This document shows positions 37,459 to 50,641 of a stretch of DNA of 64,000 bases, piece by piece. Both the position numbers and the translations under genes were made by a program. Under the pieces are notes generated by a model. The model searched no databases, was not told the DNA's origin, and saw only the letters and a program-made list of their open reading frames with translations. Where the stretch lies: the NCBI GenBank assembly GCA_019914995.1, contig CM034126.1:13955001-14019000 (forward strand). Direction: 5' to 3'. How positions within the stretch are numbered: position 1 is the stretch's first letter; each line of letters opens with the position of its first letter. Origin of the DNA: Acanthochlamys bracteata. Taxonomy: Eukaryota; Streptophyta; Magnoliopsida; Pandanales; Velloziaceae.

Positions 37459-39281
37459 ATGGACAAGTTAGGACCAAACGCAGCCAACAGTAGCCCTCTA
37501 ACGCCGCTCGGTTTCCTCGAACGCGCCGCCACCGTTTACGGTGACTGTCCTTCTATCGTCTATAACGATACCGTTTACACTTGGTCGCAGACGCTTGACC
37601 GCTGCCTCCGTCTAGCCTCCGCCCTCGTCTCGTTAGGCATCTCCCGTCGTGATGTGGTACTGCTCTTTCACTCCTTATAACTCCCTCCTTTTCAAAGTTT
37701 AATTTTAACGATCGCTATAGAACAGTAACTGTAGTGCATTCACCGAAGTACAGGTTTCATGGTCGATGTTTGCTTATGATCTGAAAAATATTCTTATACG
37801 CAGGTTTCAGTGGTGGCACCAAACGTTCCGGCAATATACGAGATGCACTTCGGCGTGCCGATGAGCGGCGCGGTGCTAAACACAATCAACACCCGCCTCG
37901 ACGCCCGAACGATCTCCGTCCTTCTCCGTCATGCCGAATCCAAGCTCGTCTTCGTTGATCCTCAATATCGCGCTCTTCTGGACGAAGCCCTGTCTCTCTT
38001 TCCGGCGAATCACAACGGCCCCCAAGTTATTGTCATCGAAGACCCCATGAATTTAAAGCTAATGAGAATGATTCGTTCAGCTTGACATATGAGAAGTTGA
38101 TCAAGATCGGCGATCCAAGATTCCGGTGGGTAAGACCGGTATCCGATTGGGACCCAATGGTATTGAACTATACATCCGGCACGACTTCGGCGCCGAAGGG
38201 CGTCGTTCATTGCCACAGAGGTCTATTTGTTGTTTCCTTGGATTCACTCATTGATTGGTCAGTGCCAACACAACCAGTTTACCTCTGGACACTTCCCATG
38301 TTTCATTCCAACGGCTGGAGTTTTCCATGGGGCATGGCAGCGGTCGGGGGGACAAATGTTTGCCTTCGCCGTTTCGATGCAGCCGTTATATACAATTGCA
38401 TTCGGAAACACAAGGTCACGCATATGTGTGGTGCGCCAGTGGTGCTCAACATGTTAGCGAACGATCCAAAACCGTTGACTTCGCCGGTGCAGGTTTTAAC
38501 TGCAGGAGCTCCGCCGCCAGCTGCGGTATTACACAGCGCGGAAGCTTTAGGATTTGCAATCAAGCACGGCTACGGGTTGACGGAAACCGGCGGGGTCGTT
38601 GTTTCTTGTGCTTGGAAACCGAAATGGAACATGCTTCCTGCAACAGAGAAAGCTCAGTTGAAAGCCCGGCAAGGCGTTCGAACGTTAGGGATGACAGAGA
38701 TCGATGTAGTCAACGGGAATAGCGGAGAAAGCGTTAAACGCGATGGTAGCTCCGTTGGCGAGATCGTGTTACGTGGCGGTTGTGTAACGTTGGGCTACTT
38801 GAAAGACGATAAAGCTACTGCGGCAGCTATAAAAAAGCCCGGGTGGTTTTACACCGGAGACGTCGGAGTAATGCACCCGGACGGTTATGTAGAAATCAAA
38901 GATCGATCGAAAGACGTTATCATTAGCGGCGGCGAGAACATTAGCAGTGTGGAAGTTGAATCAGTGTTGTACGGGCACCCTGCTGTAAGAGAAGTAGCCG
39001 TTGTTGCAAGGCCGGATAAGCACTGGGGAGAGACGCCGTGTGCTTTCATCGCAATCAAGATAAAGTTCGATGGAAGTGGTAAGAAGCCGCCGACCGAGAA
39101 GGAGATGATAGAGTACTGTAAGGAGAAGATGCCGAGGTATATGGTGCCGAAGACAGTTGTGTTCATGGAAGAGTTGCCTAAGACATCTACCGGAAAGATT
39201 CAGAAGTATTTGCTTAGAGAGAAGGCTAAGAAGATGAGTCCGTTGACGACGGCGGCAACCGGAATCACTAGTAGGATATGA
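37459..39281 (+). CDS. Peroxisomal acyl-activating enzyme (AMP-binding, benzoate/cinnamate-CoA ligase-like) with frameshift
   Basis: ATP-dependent acyl-CoA ligase of the plant AAE clade that includes benzoate- and cinnamate-CoA ligases. Exon 1 is 37459-37656 and exon 2 is 37804-39281, with an in-phase junction (GATGTG|GT ... CAG|GTTTCA). Motifs in order: VSVVAPNVPAIYEMHF, the AMP-binding loop YTSGTTSAPKG, GYGLTETGG, YTGDVGVMHPDGY, KDVIISGGENISSVEVE, and the catalytic Lys in PKTSTGKIQK. The last residues, Ser-Arg-Ile, form a PTS1 peroxisome signal. At the four-C run 38043-38046 the frame shifts: before it the protein reads VIVIEDP, after it HEFKAN...SLTYEKLI continues one base out of phase. 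One base is therefore missing, either through mutation or assembly error. With the frame restored the protein would be about 558 residues, a normal length. The exact acid substrate cannot be told. Confidence 0.88.
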
Positions 39282-40026
39282 GTCAAAATGAAGAAGGTTG
39301 GTCGAATTTGATTGGTGTTTAATGTCAATGGAGGAAAGTTAATGCGAAAATTGTTTATTTGAAAGTTAATCTATTTGTTTGGCTGGTAGGAAAGTGTTGG
39401 TTGGTTCATGCACACGGACAAAGTCTTTGTTTATATCACACATATAACAAATGTCAAGGTAGAAGATGGTGGTTGTTGAAATTTTCACACTTTTGTTGTT
39501 CTATAGGACAACGCAGACCCTGATTTATGGAAAAAAATAGTACAGAAGACACACTAATAATAGTGCTCATATTCATTTTTCCATGATCAACTTTCAAGTT
39601 TCTTTTTGACAAACTGTGATCTAACCGTCTCAGGATGACCTGTGCAAAAGAAAAAAGGGGCTTTGTTTTAGGACTTATCAAGTGCGAACAAGTCTTTTGA
39701 AATGTCAAGAATTTAATTGAATAAATCTCACCTATTATTTTTTTTTAGAGAATACGACTAGCATGTAATTTTTTTACCCAGTTTACCACATGCAGTAAGC
39801 ATAGCATACTGTACTTAAGAAAAAACTGTATACTTTGTCAGCAATAAATTAGACACAAGCCAGGTAATGCAAGTACAACCATTTCACCGCTCAGCGGATG
39901 ATAACACATCCGGGTACAACAATCCCTCCATACTGTTGACAACAACTACATCCGCGTCTCTTCTTTTTCTAACATCATTAAGCCGCGTATACATGTCCTA
40001 ACAGATTACCGGAAATGAATGACAAG
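39282..40026. other. Convergent 3' flanks of the ligase and MCU genes
   Basis: The flanking genes converge on this stretch, which probably holds both 3' untranslated regions. No conserved frame, RNA or repeat was recognised. Confidence 0.5.
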
Positions 40027-42751
40027 CTAATGTGCGGGCCTCATTAATGAAGACCCAATGCTGCAATTACAATAGGATGGTGAGCAAGAATAATCTTTAG
40101 GGGGAGAAACCGACTTGAAATCAGGGTCAGGGCAAACTCCCTGAAGCTTGTTGAATCGGCAAATGTCAAATCCGTTTGACTTCATGAGTTTCTTTTGTTT
40201 GGTGGCAAAGCGGCTTGCAAAGAAGCCCTCAAAGGATGGATCGCGGGAAGTACAGAGGAAGAAGGCGTACCCAGCCATGAAGTAGAAAGAAGTCACGTAG
40301 AAGCAGATCGGTTCCATCACGTCCCATGACAGTTCCCAGAAGGTCAGCCTCATGAAAGCTGCCGTCTGAACAACGAGGAAACCAAGCCCTGTCCACAATT
40401 CTCTTCTTACTCCAGTTTCAGCCTTCTTGTCAATCATTGCTTTTTTTGCCTCCATCTCCTTTAATTCTTTCTGTCTACTATCATATTGGCTGGAAGAGAA
40501 CAGTGGAAGCATGCTCTCGACAGCCTTTACTACCTGAAGATTAGACGAAAAAGGGTTTGGGATACACAGGTTTTGGATATCTACAACCTTCACTCATCTA
40601 GACAATAATATCACTGCTTATAGCATGCAGAACAGAGACATCTCAGATTGACAGGTATTTAGAAATGAAGAGACCTATGGATTACCATATTAAAACGTCA
40701 CATTAACTTGGCAAGCAAACTATTATTACAAGTTTACCATTTGGAAGAATGCTATATCGTATACAAGAATTTGACGTATCACAAAACAAATTGCCTTCGA
40801 CTAAACATCCTTATAAGCAAATGCATACACATCAAGGTCTAAAGGAATACCCATACCTTGTTGCAATGATTAGTAAGTGAATGCAAACAAAGAAAAAGAC
40901 GAAGTAAATTAATCGGAAGACTTCACAAATTTATCTCGTGATTCAATTCCAGAAATCAAAATAAGCTATAGGTTAGAGGGGAGATAACTCAAAATTTACT
41001 GCAGATCAAGGAATACTTGGAAACAAGAATACTAACTTTACAACTGGACAAAATATATAATCCTCAATCAGCAACGTACCCAATGCTAAATACAGACATC
41101 GAATATAACTAATCAAAGATTAATGCTTGTAAGAAGCTACTTCTAAATTGGAAACAGAAACTATCAATGATTATTTTGAAAATTTCAAAGCTAAGCATCT
41201 CCTCTTGCTGATTAATTCCTCTTATGAAATTTGTTGAACATGAAAGGTGAATGATAGCTTATACTCAGACTCAGTTTTCCCAAATTTATTTGAGAAGAAC
41301 TATGAACTATAGACAGATTATAGACATTTCTAAAAGATGCAGTGGCATTCATCTGAAGTTCACATATGGGCATTGGGTCTGTAGACTAGCTGAAGTTAAT
41401 GTATATAATCTGCAAGGACATCCTTACAAAAGCTTCATCCATACACAACGTGTTAGATTCAGTAGGCAAACTTAACTTTTACTATGATATCATGCTACAA
41501 GACTAAAAGTTCTCCTATGTCTCATGCAGTCATGGACTCAAATGCATCTAATTAAGAAAAGCAGGAAATGTGGTTATATTAGTTTCAAGAAATGCCATCT
41601 TTATTGGGTATTATTAATTATAAAAATCTTAGTTAGGCAATCTCAATTCGATCAGATGTAAATTTGATCTCCTGCCGATGATACCATCTCATCTCAACCT
41701 CCTGTAGAAAGAGTAAAATTGATGGGAGAAAACCTGATCAGATCTCGGTAAAACTCACTTTAAACAAGCCTCAAGATAAGAGCTGTGATTTTTCACAAAG
41801 AGATGATTTCACTTGTCCTCTAACGCAGTTTACACTCTAACCAATTATAGAAAGACCTCCTTGCTGTTTTCACAGTTACTAAAACGAATAGTGGATGATT
41901 CTAAGCAAAAGTGTTTCAGTCAATCATGAAAGCCTGCAAGAAGATCTTCCTGTATTTGGCACAAATCAGAGGTCAATGAAATCATCTCTTTTATTGTCAA
42001 ACCAACTATTGCTAACACAGCTCTACAAATCAACTACTAAAACCCTATTTATAAAATTAAGAAAAAATTAGAACAAAAAAATTACCTGTTCAGGGTGGAG
42101 AAATACAACATCACCGAGCACGATAACAGCGCCTGACTCATCGAGCGCATGAGCGATTCCATCACCATGTTCATGTCCAGCAACATCACGGCAAACTTTA
42201 ACAAACTCCACATACGAAATGCTGCTATTACAACCGCTTCTTCGTGCAGTTTCTCCCAATCTCTTGCGCGCAGCTTGCATCTGCGCAGCACGGAACACCT
42301 TCTTCGCACCATCTACCGTTATCCTCGATTTCACCTCTCCAATCTCTTCAGGTCGAATCATTTTTTCCCCTCCAATGTCTTCAGATCGGACGATTTTTTT
42401 CTCTCCAGAAACTTTCTCAGAATCTAGCGATCTTAGAGACGGAGAAGAAGAGGAGATTGAAGGAGAAGTGATAGAATCGAGACGGAGACGATTACCAGAA
42501 GGAGTTAGAGATCTGATCCGGTTAAGAAGATTATCACCAGAAGGTAAATCAATCAAACAACGATCAGGAGGAATTGAAGGATGAGAAATGGGAGGGTCAC
42601 GGTGAAGAAACCGGCGATGAAGATGGCCGGAATCAGGAAGAAGACGACGAAGAAGAGTTGGTGTCGCCGGTGAAGATCCGCCGCGGAGTTGAGAAGAGCA
42701 TGATTTAGCGGCGGCGAGGAGTCTGTGAGCTAGAGATTTGGTGAACGCCAT
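40027..42751 (-). CDS. MCU: Mitochondrial calcium uniporter protein (MCU)
   Basis: Pore-forming subunit of the inner-membrane Ca2+ channel. Exons on the minus strand are 42086-42751 and 40027-40533, separated by a 1.55-kb phase-0 intron; 390 residues. The N-terminus is Arg/Ser-rich and suits a mitochondrial presequence (MAFTKSLAHRLLAAAKSC). A coiled-coil segment (SRQKELKEMEAKKAMIDKK) precedes TM1 at about residues 270-289. The pore motif WDVMEPI at 292-298 corresponds to the animal WDIMEP selectivity-filter loop, and TM2 covers about 298-316. The acidic pore Glu is retained, so Ca2+ conduction is expected. The start chosen is the ATG at 42749-42751, because its N-terminus matches the family. 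An in-frame upstream ATG at 42818-42820 would add 23 residues. Confidence 0.95.
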
Positions 42752-44224
42752 TGCTGTCGGAGTAAAATAAGAAAGGAATTGAATGAGTGGAGCTAAACGT
42801 TGGGGAACACAGAGGGGCATTTATAGTCTCCAAAATCTAAGGGAAGACTCAAAACTTGAACCGGATCCGGGTTTGTCTTTTGGCTAAAAGGTTCATTGAG
42901 TCGTTTGATCGGTCTTTAGTTCTTTTTTTCTTTTTAGAATATAAATTATGAACTTAAATATTCAGTTATAATTATGAACTTAAGTTTTTGCATTTGTTAA
43001 AAGTTACTTTTTATTGGCACGTTATTACTTACAAATTTATTTACTGCGACAAGTATGCTCATTGGCTTAGAACGTTTTTATCTTAAAGTAAAATATTTTT
43101 TTTAATAATTTAAATTTTATATTTATTTAATAAATAAACAATAAATGTTTATATTTATTTTATATTAAAGTTAATTATAAAAAATACATTTTTAAAAAAT
43201 AATTTAATTTTAATTTTTTTATTTAATAATAAAAATGAGTTTGAAAAAATAAATAAATTTGATGAGTTGGTAAATAAGTTTTTTGTGCCGCGAGAGAGAT
43301 TAAAAAATGAGTAGAGTGTTACCTATTGATTTAATTTGTTCAACTTAAATTTGATATTGAAACCTAATCGGATCCAAACTTATCTCGGATGAGATGAAGA
43401 ATATGCCAAAGTAATCAATTATAGAGTAAAGACCAGAAGGTCATGAGGTGATAAGGTATGAAATAATGGATTGGATCGGATACACTTAACTTGCGGTTTT
43501 AATCCCTTCAATTCAAACGAATAAAATCCTGTTTATTTGTGTTGTTGTTGTTGAATTATTTGATTCATATTCTTTCAAACAATGAATGAAATAAATTACA
43601 TTTCACATAAGAGTAATGTTCAACATTTAATATTTTTCATTTCACAAAGAATTTTAGAATGTTTAAAGGTGGTTTTGTGTACTGCTGTTTTTTTCTATTT
43701 TGCAACATGACTCACTCGAATTTAGTTTTTCTTCAGCCGCGCGTATTTATTTGATCAGAACTTCTTTGTTTAAAATTTTTTATTTTTAAACTTATTATAA
43801 AAAATAATAAATAATAAATATAAAAATATTATTTTTAAATTTATTCTTAAATAAATTAATATTAATATTAATTTACTATTTTACTGTAATTTATATAATA
43901 TACGCAACAATGTCTCATCTCATTTTGATTATAGAATATTTACGGGCGTTTTTCTCCCACCATAAACACGTTTCTATTGCTAAGCCTAAAATAAAAAAAT
44001 AATAAAATATACAGAAAAAATCTGCGGGGAAGATTTATGTTAAGCTAAGACGTGAAGGTGTATATAACAGATAACCATGAATGATACTAACAAGATATGG
44101 AATTGATGGATTTTCAAAAGAGAAAACGTAACTCAAACCAAAATGAACTAAAAATCTGTATGTATTTCATTCATTAAAGTTTGTAGGTAGGTTAGGTATT
44201 GATTTAACTTTCGTCCAAAGAATT

Positions 44225-44577
44225 TTCACGGGACGTAAAACCTGCACCAGGTAACTCATGTTACGTGTTAGTATCCAGAATTCATGGAGTTGGAATTGTC
44301 GTTATAGCATTAGTTCTCATCAATTGTCTTCGACTCCAGCAAATTGTGTGTTGATTTGAATGCGTGACACGTGGAATAATGAAAGTCCGAAAGATTTCTA
44401 TTCGTAAGCCTAAAATAAATTTTGAAGCTATTCGTTTAAGAACTTTTGCCTAAAAATTTAAATTTCACGGGACGTAAAACCTGGACCAGTTAATTCATGG
44501 AGTTGGGAATTGTCGTTCTCATTTAATTGTTTTTGTTCCACCAGCAGATTGTGTGTTGTTTTGAATGTGTGACACGT
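44225..44577 (+). repeat. Direct duplication carrying ACGT-core motifs
   Basis: The blocks 44225-44372 and 44464-44577 share TTCACGGGACGTAAAACCTG, TTCATGGAGTTGG, AATTGTCGTT, AGATTGTGTGTTG-type and GTGACACGT phrases in the same order. The first ends in GACACGTGG, a G-box/ABRE-type element; the second ends in GACACGTATC. They are imperfect direct repeats. Confidence 0.75.
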
Positions 44578-45189
44578 ATCTCAGATGACAGTCGCCGATG
44601 CTTTCGAGGAAGGAGAGACCGAGAGACAGCGCCCCGCCGTGGAATGCAAATGCATGTTTTGCACAGAGACCTAGGGCGTGCTTAGCACAGATTTGAACTT
44701 ATTTTTTTTTCAAAATTTCACTTTTAATTTATAGAATTACTAAAATTGAATTTAATATATTTTTATACGTAACATATTTTGTTAGCTGAGCATCTCCGTC
44801 GTTTTGTTTTTTTAAAAAATTATTTTTTTTAGATTAATTGAATTATTAAAAAAATTATTTATCAATTTAAATTATTTTTTATATTTTACAAGTATTATAC
44901 TTTTTCTTTCAATTCTTGTATAGTCAAATATTGCAAGGCTTGTTTTCGTAACAGGTTTGAATTTAATATTTATAGTAGTATCTATTATAAGTTAATAAAA
45001 AGATAATACATACTTTTAAAAAGTGTGGTCGATATCTAGGACAATTGTTAGGCTTTGATATTAATTTGTAATAAAAATTTACACTTTTTGTCCAATTGGC
45101 ATGGCATTGCAAGAAAATTCACATCTAGTATACTATTATATGTATGCAATTTCATTTGATTGGTTTGCGAAGGTTGTGACTTTGGGCGA

Positions 45190-45412
45190 GTTTGGGAGAT
45201 CATCTTTAAGAAGCACATTTTAGTTTTTGAATTTATATTTTTTATAATTTTATAATATTTTATATAATTTATTTTAATATAAAAAAATTATCTGTAAAAT
45301 TTTATTATTTTATTTGTTATTAATTATTTTAAAATAAAAAATAAAATTTATTTTTTAAAATAAGTAAAATATTTATTTTTTAAAAATAATTTTTATAAAT
45401 ATTTCTAAACGT
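45190..45412. mobile_element. AT-rich MITE-like element
   Basis: The left end (GAGTTTGGGAGATCATC) and the right end (AAATATTTCTAAACG) form a degenerate version of the shared terminal motif. The interior has the same A/T-rich blocks, including AAAATTTTATTATTTTAT, as the copies at 21.1 and 24.8 kb. Boundaries are approximate. Confidence 0.4.
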
Positions 45413-48244
45413 TTTTTTTAACTACAACGTCAATACTAGAGGAGGTCCAATTTTACTAGTATAAAAGCGTCTTTTAATTTATGGAAAATAAGTTTCATAA
45501 AATTCAATTTAATAGATTGAGTTTGATAAAGTTACATTAAAAAATGAATTCGATGACTTCAACATATATTAAAATATAGAAATATAATAAAAGTTTATGT
45601 AATTAAAACAAACCATAAACTTCTCAAGTCCGATGCTTTCTTGAAGAGGCACTGCTGCGAAATAATTTCTCGAATTTATTAACTTTGACTTAATTTATAA
45701 GATTACTACCTCACCGACTATGTCTATATGAATAGTTCGTAAATCTATGAAATGCAATTTTTTAATTGGAGTCAAAATTATAAGGATTACTAAAGTTCTG
45801 TTATTTGGATTTGAAATAATAATATGTTGAGTTACCTTCGACAACAAAATAAGATTTTAAAATTGTTATAAATAATTGTTTTTTCTTATTAAGTAGAACT
45901 TTTTTACACAGTATGATAACTATATTTAGATTTTAGATTACTACAAAATTATTGAATTTTTATTAATTATAACTTTATCAAAATGAATTTTCAGGTCATT
46001 GTATTTTCTTCTTAAAGAGATTAATATAATTAAGATTTATGATTTATAATTAACAAGACAGAAATTATAATGTAATTTGTTGAAAGCTCCATTGTGCGAG
46101 TTATTTTTTTGTTAGTGTAAATTATAATATAAAATTAGTTTATCCAATATATCATTCCGAAATTAGATTGTTATACTTATAAAAAATTTCTTTTATTAAT
46201 TCTTTTTCATGTAGTATCAGTTTAGAAAATATTAACAAAATTAAAGAAGCACATGAGATTAAACTATATACTAGAAGCTATCAAAGGTTTTAATATTGAT
46301 AACATAGTTTATAAATTCACAATTTGAGATAACTTTCAAGAAAATTTTAGATTTATTAGTAAAAAGTAAAAGAAATGGAATGTTGAAATTTGAATAACAC
46401 TCAAAAGGCTAATAAGCCCAGCCCAGTTAAAACCCAGTAGTCAACAACCCGCCGCCGGCGGCCGGCCTGCTTTCGATTTCAACAATATACTTGATAGAAA
46501 ATTAATTAATTAATAACAGAATAATTTATTAACAACAAAAATTCAAGGATAAGAAAGCCAGCCAATGAACTGTGAGCTGTGTCTTTTGTTTTTAATTTTC
46601 TTTTTCTTTACCGTCTCACTTTTGTATCATTTTGTTTGGAAAACTTTCCCCCAAAAAAATTCGGTAAGCTATACAGCTATTCTCTCTTCTCCTCTTTTTT
46701 TTGTTTGTTTTTGTTTTTGATTATTTTATGTGATTTTTATCTTCATCTTCGCGTCTCCGAAAACATTCTTGGATGTAAAATCGAGGAATAAAACGGCGCT
46801 GGATCAGAGTATGCCTAGATAGATCTCCAGTTTTTCTCTTTTGTTGTTCTTCCTTTCATTTGAATCTGGATTGTAGTGGAGGTAGTCTTGATTAATCTCA
46901 AATATTGTGCATTGTTTTAATTTTACATTTTAGGAGATGGTCAGTTTTTCATTCCGGATACTTTTATGTAGATCGGCAGATGGTCATGTTTGGGATGTCA
47001 TGTGTTTGGTAGAAAGATTGAATTCTGTCTACTTATTGGTTAGCAATGGATTGTTTGAATCCTAAATGGATAAAACTTTTAAAGTTTCAAACGATTATAT
47101 GATTTGAGCTCAATCTTTTCTTCGTGTCTTTCATTCCCTTTTTATTGATTGATGGATAGAGCTGGAGAGAATAAATACTTGACTTTCATGTAATAATCGG
47201 CAAAATCAGATAATTGGTTGTGTTTATAAGTTTAGAACAAATCCTTTGTTAAGTATTTAGCTTTCATTGCAGCTAAATATTGCTTCTTACAAGCTTTTTT
47301 CACTAGCTTAGATAAAGAAGGATTAGAAGGATTAGATGACTTTTATGATTGACAATATTTGTAGGTAGATGCAGTACACAGTTTTATGGAAATAAAGGTA
47401 TTGCTAAATCCGGAAGGTTTTAGCTGAGTTAATTTCCTTTTGTTGAATGTTAATCAGATGTATATGATAACTCTTTCACCTCAGATTAATGTGAGGTTAA
47501 CCTACGCTTAAAGGGACTTGGACCAGCCAAGTCTCTTCTCATACATTGCGATGATGATTGTTAGAATTAAATTGTTGTAGCTTAAGGTAGAGAGGAGTAC
47601 GATAAAGCAAGTCTACAGAACTTATAACAAGATACTAAGTGATATATAGAATAAGAACAAAGGGTAACAAAACAAATTAATCGAAATTGAACCATCGTAC
47701 ATAACAGGAACTGGTTATGTAAGGCTTCAACAATTTCCTATTAGTGAAATGCCTTTAAGAAATAAGTTTTGTAAATAAATTCCCTCAATTAAATAGGATG
47801 CCTTACAAATAAGGATTCATATAAGACTTGATTAGTTTCTCTTTTTGTAGTGGTCTTAGATGTGGATTGGGGTTGTGCATGCATGTGTTAATTTTATTGT
47901 TATAACCGAACTGGTTGAATAGTTCTGAATGTTTTTTATCAAAATATCTCAACTCGTAGCCTAAGAACATCTTGTTTTGAAGCTTTTAGTAGTTGCAACC
48001 TACAGACAAATATGACATGCTTGGAGCCATCCTCTCCTTTTTCTTGATAAAACTGTCTATAGAGATGCCTAAATATCTTTACTAACGAAATGCTATATCT
48101 GGATCTGAATAGTTTTGAATGTGTTATTCATTGCCAACAGGTTCAGGCCTATAAGTAGTGATGACATTGTTGTTCCCTTGTCTGCCATAGAAATAACAGA
48201 AAATCTTATCAAAGTGGTGTTACTATATAAATATTTGCAAACCT

Positions 48245-48991
48245 ATGGAGGTTCAAGGCTCTGGAGACGATTACTTTAGTGAAGCAGTTAGTGAGCTCCA
48301 GGCTGGTATGAGAGCTGTTAAGAGTAGTTGTGGATCTAATGGTGTTCCACCTGCTTCCGGTGGTTGCTTTGAGTGCAACATTTGCTTGGACTCGGTGATA
48401 GATCCTGTAGTCACCCTTTGTGGTCATCTCTATTGCTGGCCGTGCATCTTCAAGTGGTTGCAGGTTGAAGGCAGCTACTCTGAGGGGCCTCAACAGTGCC
48501 CTGTTTGTAAGGCTTGCATCTCTGAGAACACGCTGGTACCTCTATATGGACGCGGCCGCCAATCCGACTCAAAGAAGTGCAACCAGGGTCTCATGATTCC
48601 ATGTCGTCCCTCCATTCCTCAGGATCATGTATTAATTGCCTCCGATCCGAGCTCCCAATTGCGAAGGACAGGCGAGGAGCTGCAGTTTACTGCTCTGCGA
48701 TCAGCAATGCAGCAAGAGTACCCATTTATTGATCAAATGCCTGTTAGTGTAGGAACTGAACCTCGAATGGTCCATTCAACTGCAGGAGAATTGCTGGGGG
48801 GCATGGCATTTGCTGTATTGCCCTGGGTGTTCCACAGTCACCAACAGTCTGCAAGCTCTATTCATTCAAATGAATCGTTTCATGGAGAGAGCCAAATATC
48901 AAGATTACATGAGTTGGAAGAAGAGAGAAAGTTGCACAAGAAATTGCTGTGCCTCTTCTGCTTTGCTGCTCTGTGCTTCCTATTGTTTTGA
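48245..48991 (+). CDS. RMA: RMA-type membrane-anchored RING E3 ubiquitin ligase
   Basis: A single coding exon encodes 248 residues from the ATG at 48245. A C3HC4 RING finger lies at about residues 44-91 ([20 protein letters not shown], then CPVCKACIS). Pro/Ser and low-complexity stretches follow. The C-terminal hydrophobic anchor ([15 protein letters not shown], about 233-247) is the tail anchor that places RMA proteins in the ER membrane, where they act in ER-associated degradation and, in Arabidopsis and pepper, aquaporin turnover. Length and domain order match RMA1-3; which paralogue it is cannot be told. Basic and Glu-rich residues ([12 protein letters not shown]) precede the anchor. A 5'-UTR intron upstream is likely but not shown. 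Confidence 0.93.
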   Translation: MEVQGSGDDYFSEAVSELQAGMRAVKSSCGSNGVPPASGGCFECNICLDSVIDPVVTLCGHLYCWPCIFKWLQVEGSYSEGPQQCPVCKACISENTLVPLYGRGRQSDSKKCNQGLMIPCRPSIPQDHVLIASDPSSQLRRTGEELQFTALRSAMQQEYPFIDQMPVSVGTEPRMVHSTAGELLGGMAFAVLPWVFHSHQQSASSIHSNESFHGESQISRLHELEEERKLHKKLLCLFCFAALCFLLF

Positions 48992-50641
48992 ATATTCATA
49001 CCCCATTTACTATTGCTGTAACAGTATAACTATATATGTAACCATATGGATACATGTGAATGGAAATTGAAAGCTCTAGAGTTAAAGAATCATGTCAAGA
49101 AGATTTATATGTTGTATTTTCAGCGTGAGCTAAAATGAGAGGGACAGATTATTGTGGCAATATTATGTACCGTGAACTTTGGCTCAACAACCCATTGTTT
49201 GATTACTTGCTGGTAGCAGTTTCCCTTCATGACTCATGCCTTGTTTCTTGGATAGCTTATTAGCTTTATGCTTGTCGGGCGTTTGCTAGCAAATGCATAG
49301 CTATCATGTTTCTATGCTGCAAACTGTAGTCTGTCATCTTTTTTGTTTAATCGAATATATTCCACTTGTATGATTGTACCACACTGATCGAGAGAAGTTT
49401 TCTTTCAGGACTTGATGTTTATCACCATTTTAAGCAGTTTGGTGAGTTCTTTCTTATGCAGGTAACAGAAAAAGAGAACATCAGGTCCTTGAAAAAGTGG
49501 AGGCAAAGTTTAGTGGGATGCTGGTAGGAGTCCTATTTCCACTCAATCATTCATTTACTGTTTTCAAGTGTTGGTGAGTGGGTTATAATTTTTGATAAGA
49601 CATGAACGATAGGAACATGCCATTTTAGTGTTGCTCTTCAGCTTTAAATCGACGGCAATACTCTTACTAATATGGCTTTATAATCTCCAAACATTAAACA
49701 TTTATTTCATACAACACTTGTTGCTATGCTATTGCTAGATTTCTAAACAAAAATACATTCTTTCTAACACTTAGCAATACAATATTGAAGTTTCTAGTTT
49801 TTAAATTCCATAAATTCATGTGAAAGATTCTTTATTTCTTTTTGTCCTCTGGAGAAAAAAGAAAAAACATTTTACTTTTTTGCTTGCTATGATTTCATGA
49901 CCTAACTTAAAAAAGCAGTAGGGTCTCCAAAAAAATGTAATGCCACTTTTCTTTTCTTCCTTTTCAGATTTTTTATTATATAGTGGATTACTGCTCGGGA
50001 TCGAGTCAGCAAAAAAATATTTAGCCTCAATAAAGGGCCCAGTTTTTTCACTTATATTCAAGAACAACTCTAACAAGTGAATAAATTTCCAATATGTAAA
50101 AAATATTATTCTTTTACAAAATGAAAATTTGAGACAGTGAGAATATGTTTATAGGGTATTGATTCGGATACGGAACAACCTTGGATGGTACAACTAGAAG
50201 ACACCAGTTATATATAGTTGATTTTTTTGGTGAACGTAGGAATATTTTCGATTCATATTCATGTAAAAAGATAATATGCATGCAAAAGAAAAACCATCAA
50301 AGCAAAAGAATTTTCTCAAAATTTTTCCCTCGTTCCTCGACATATATGCTGTAGTTCAGAAGAGTACTATAATCAAACAAATCTTAGTTGGAAACACAAC
50401 ACAGCGCAAAACAACGCAACGCAACGCAACACAACACAATTCTTTTTCCAACAACAAGAAGAAACGTGTATGATAACTGATATTAATGAAAGCAATTTTC
50501 CTTCCAGAAGTGGATCAGTTATTGCTCTAAGAAATTTAGAGAAATCAAACAGTTGACTTTATTTACAATTTCTCTTTACATGAAAGGCGAACTCTTTTGT
50601 GCAGTTGAACATAAACCTTCTCGAGTTTTGCAGCACTTTTG

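Larger units (their letters stand above)
42821..48244. other. Long AT-rich spacer and probable RMA leader
   Basis: This spacer is mostly A/T-rich. It holds a local duplication with ACGTG motifs (44225-44577) and a MITE-like element (45190-45412). Two overlapping AGCCCA motifs lie at 46415-46425, and a GC-rich patch follows at 46,448-46,470. The stretch 46.5-48.2 kb has transcribed-looking composition and may hold a 5'-UTR exon and intron of the RMA gene. No protein gene was recognised. Confidence 0.45.

Noticed and set aside
38030-38081. A tiny intron that would remove the frameshift in the acyl-activating enzyme
   Set aside because: The only GT...AG pair nearby would give an intron of about 50 bases, below the plant minimum, and would delete residues that align with the family.
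42818-42820. Upstream in-frame ATG of the calcium uniporter
   Set aside because: The 23 added residues do not resemble family N-termini, whereas the second ATG (42749-42751) opens a typical MAF...K/R presequence.
46579-46791. 70-residue frame rich in Phe and Leu
   Set aside because: This is T-rich leader-like sequence; the frame has no ATG in a good context and no similarity to known proteins.
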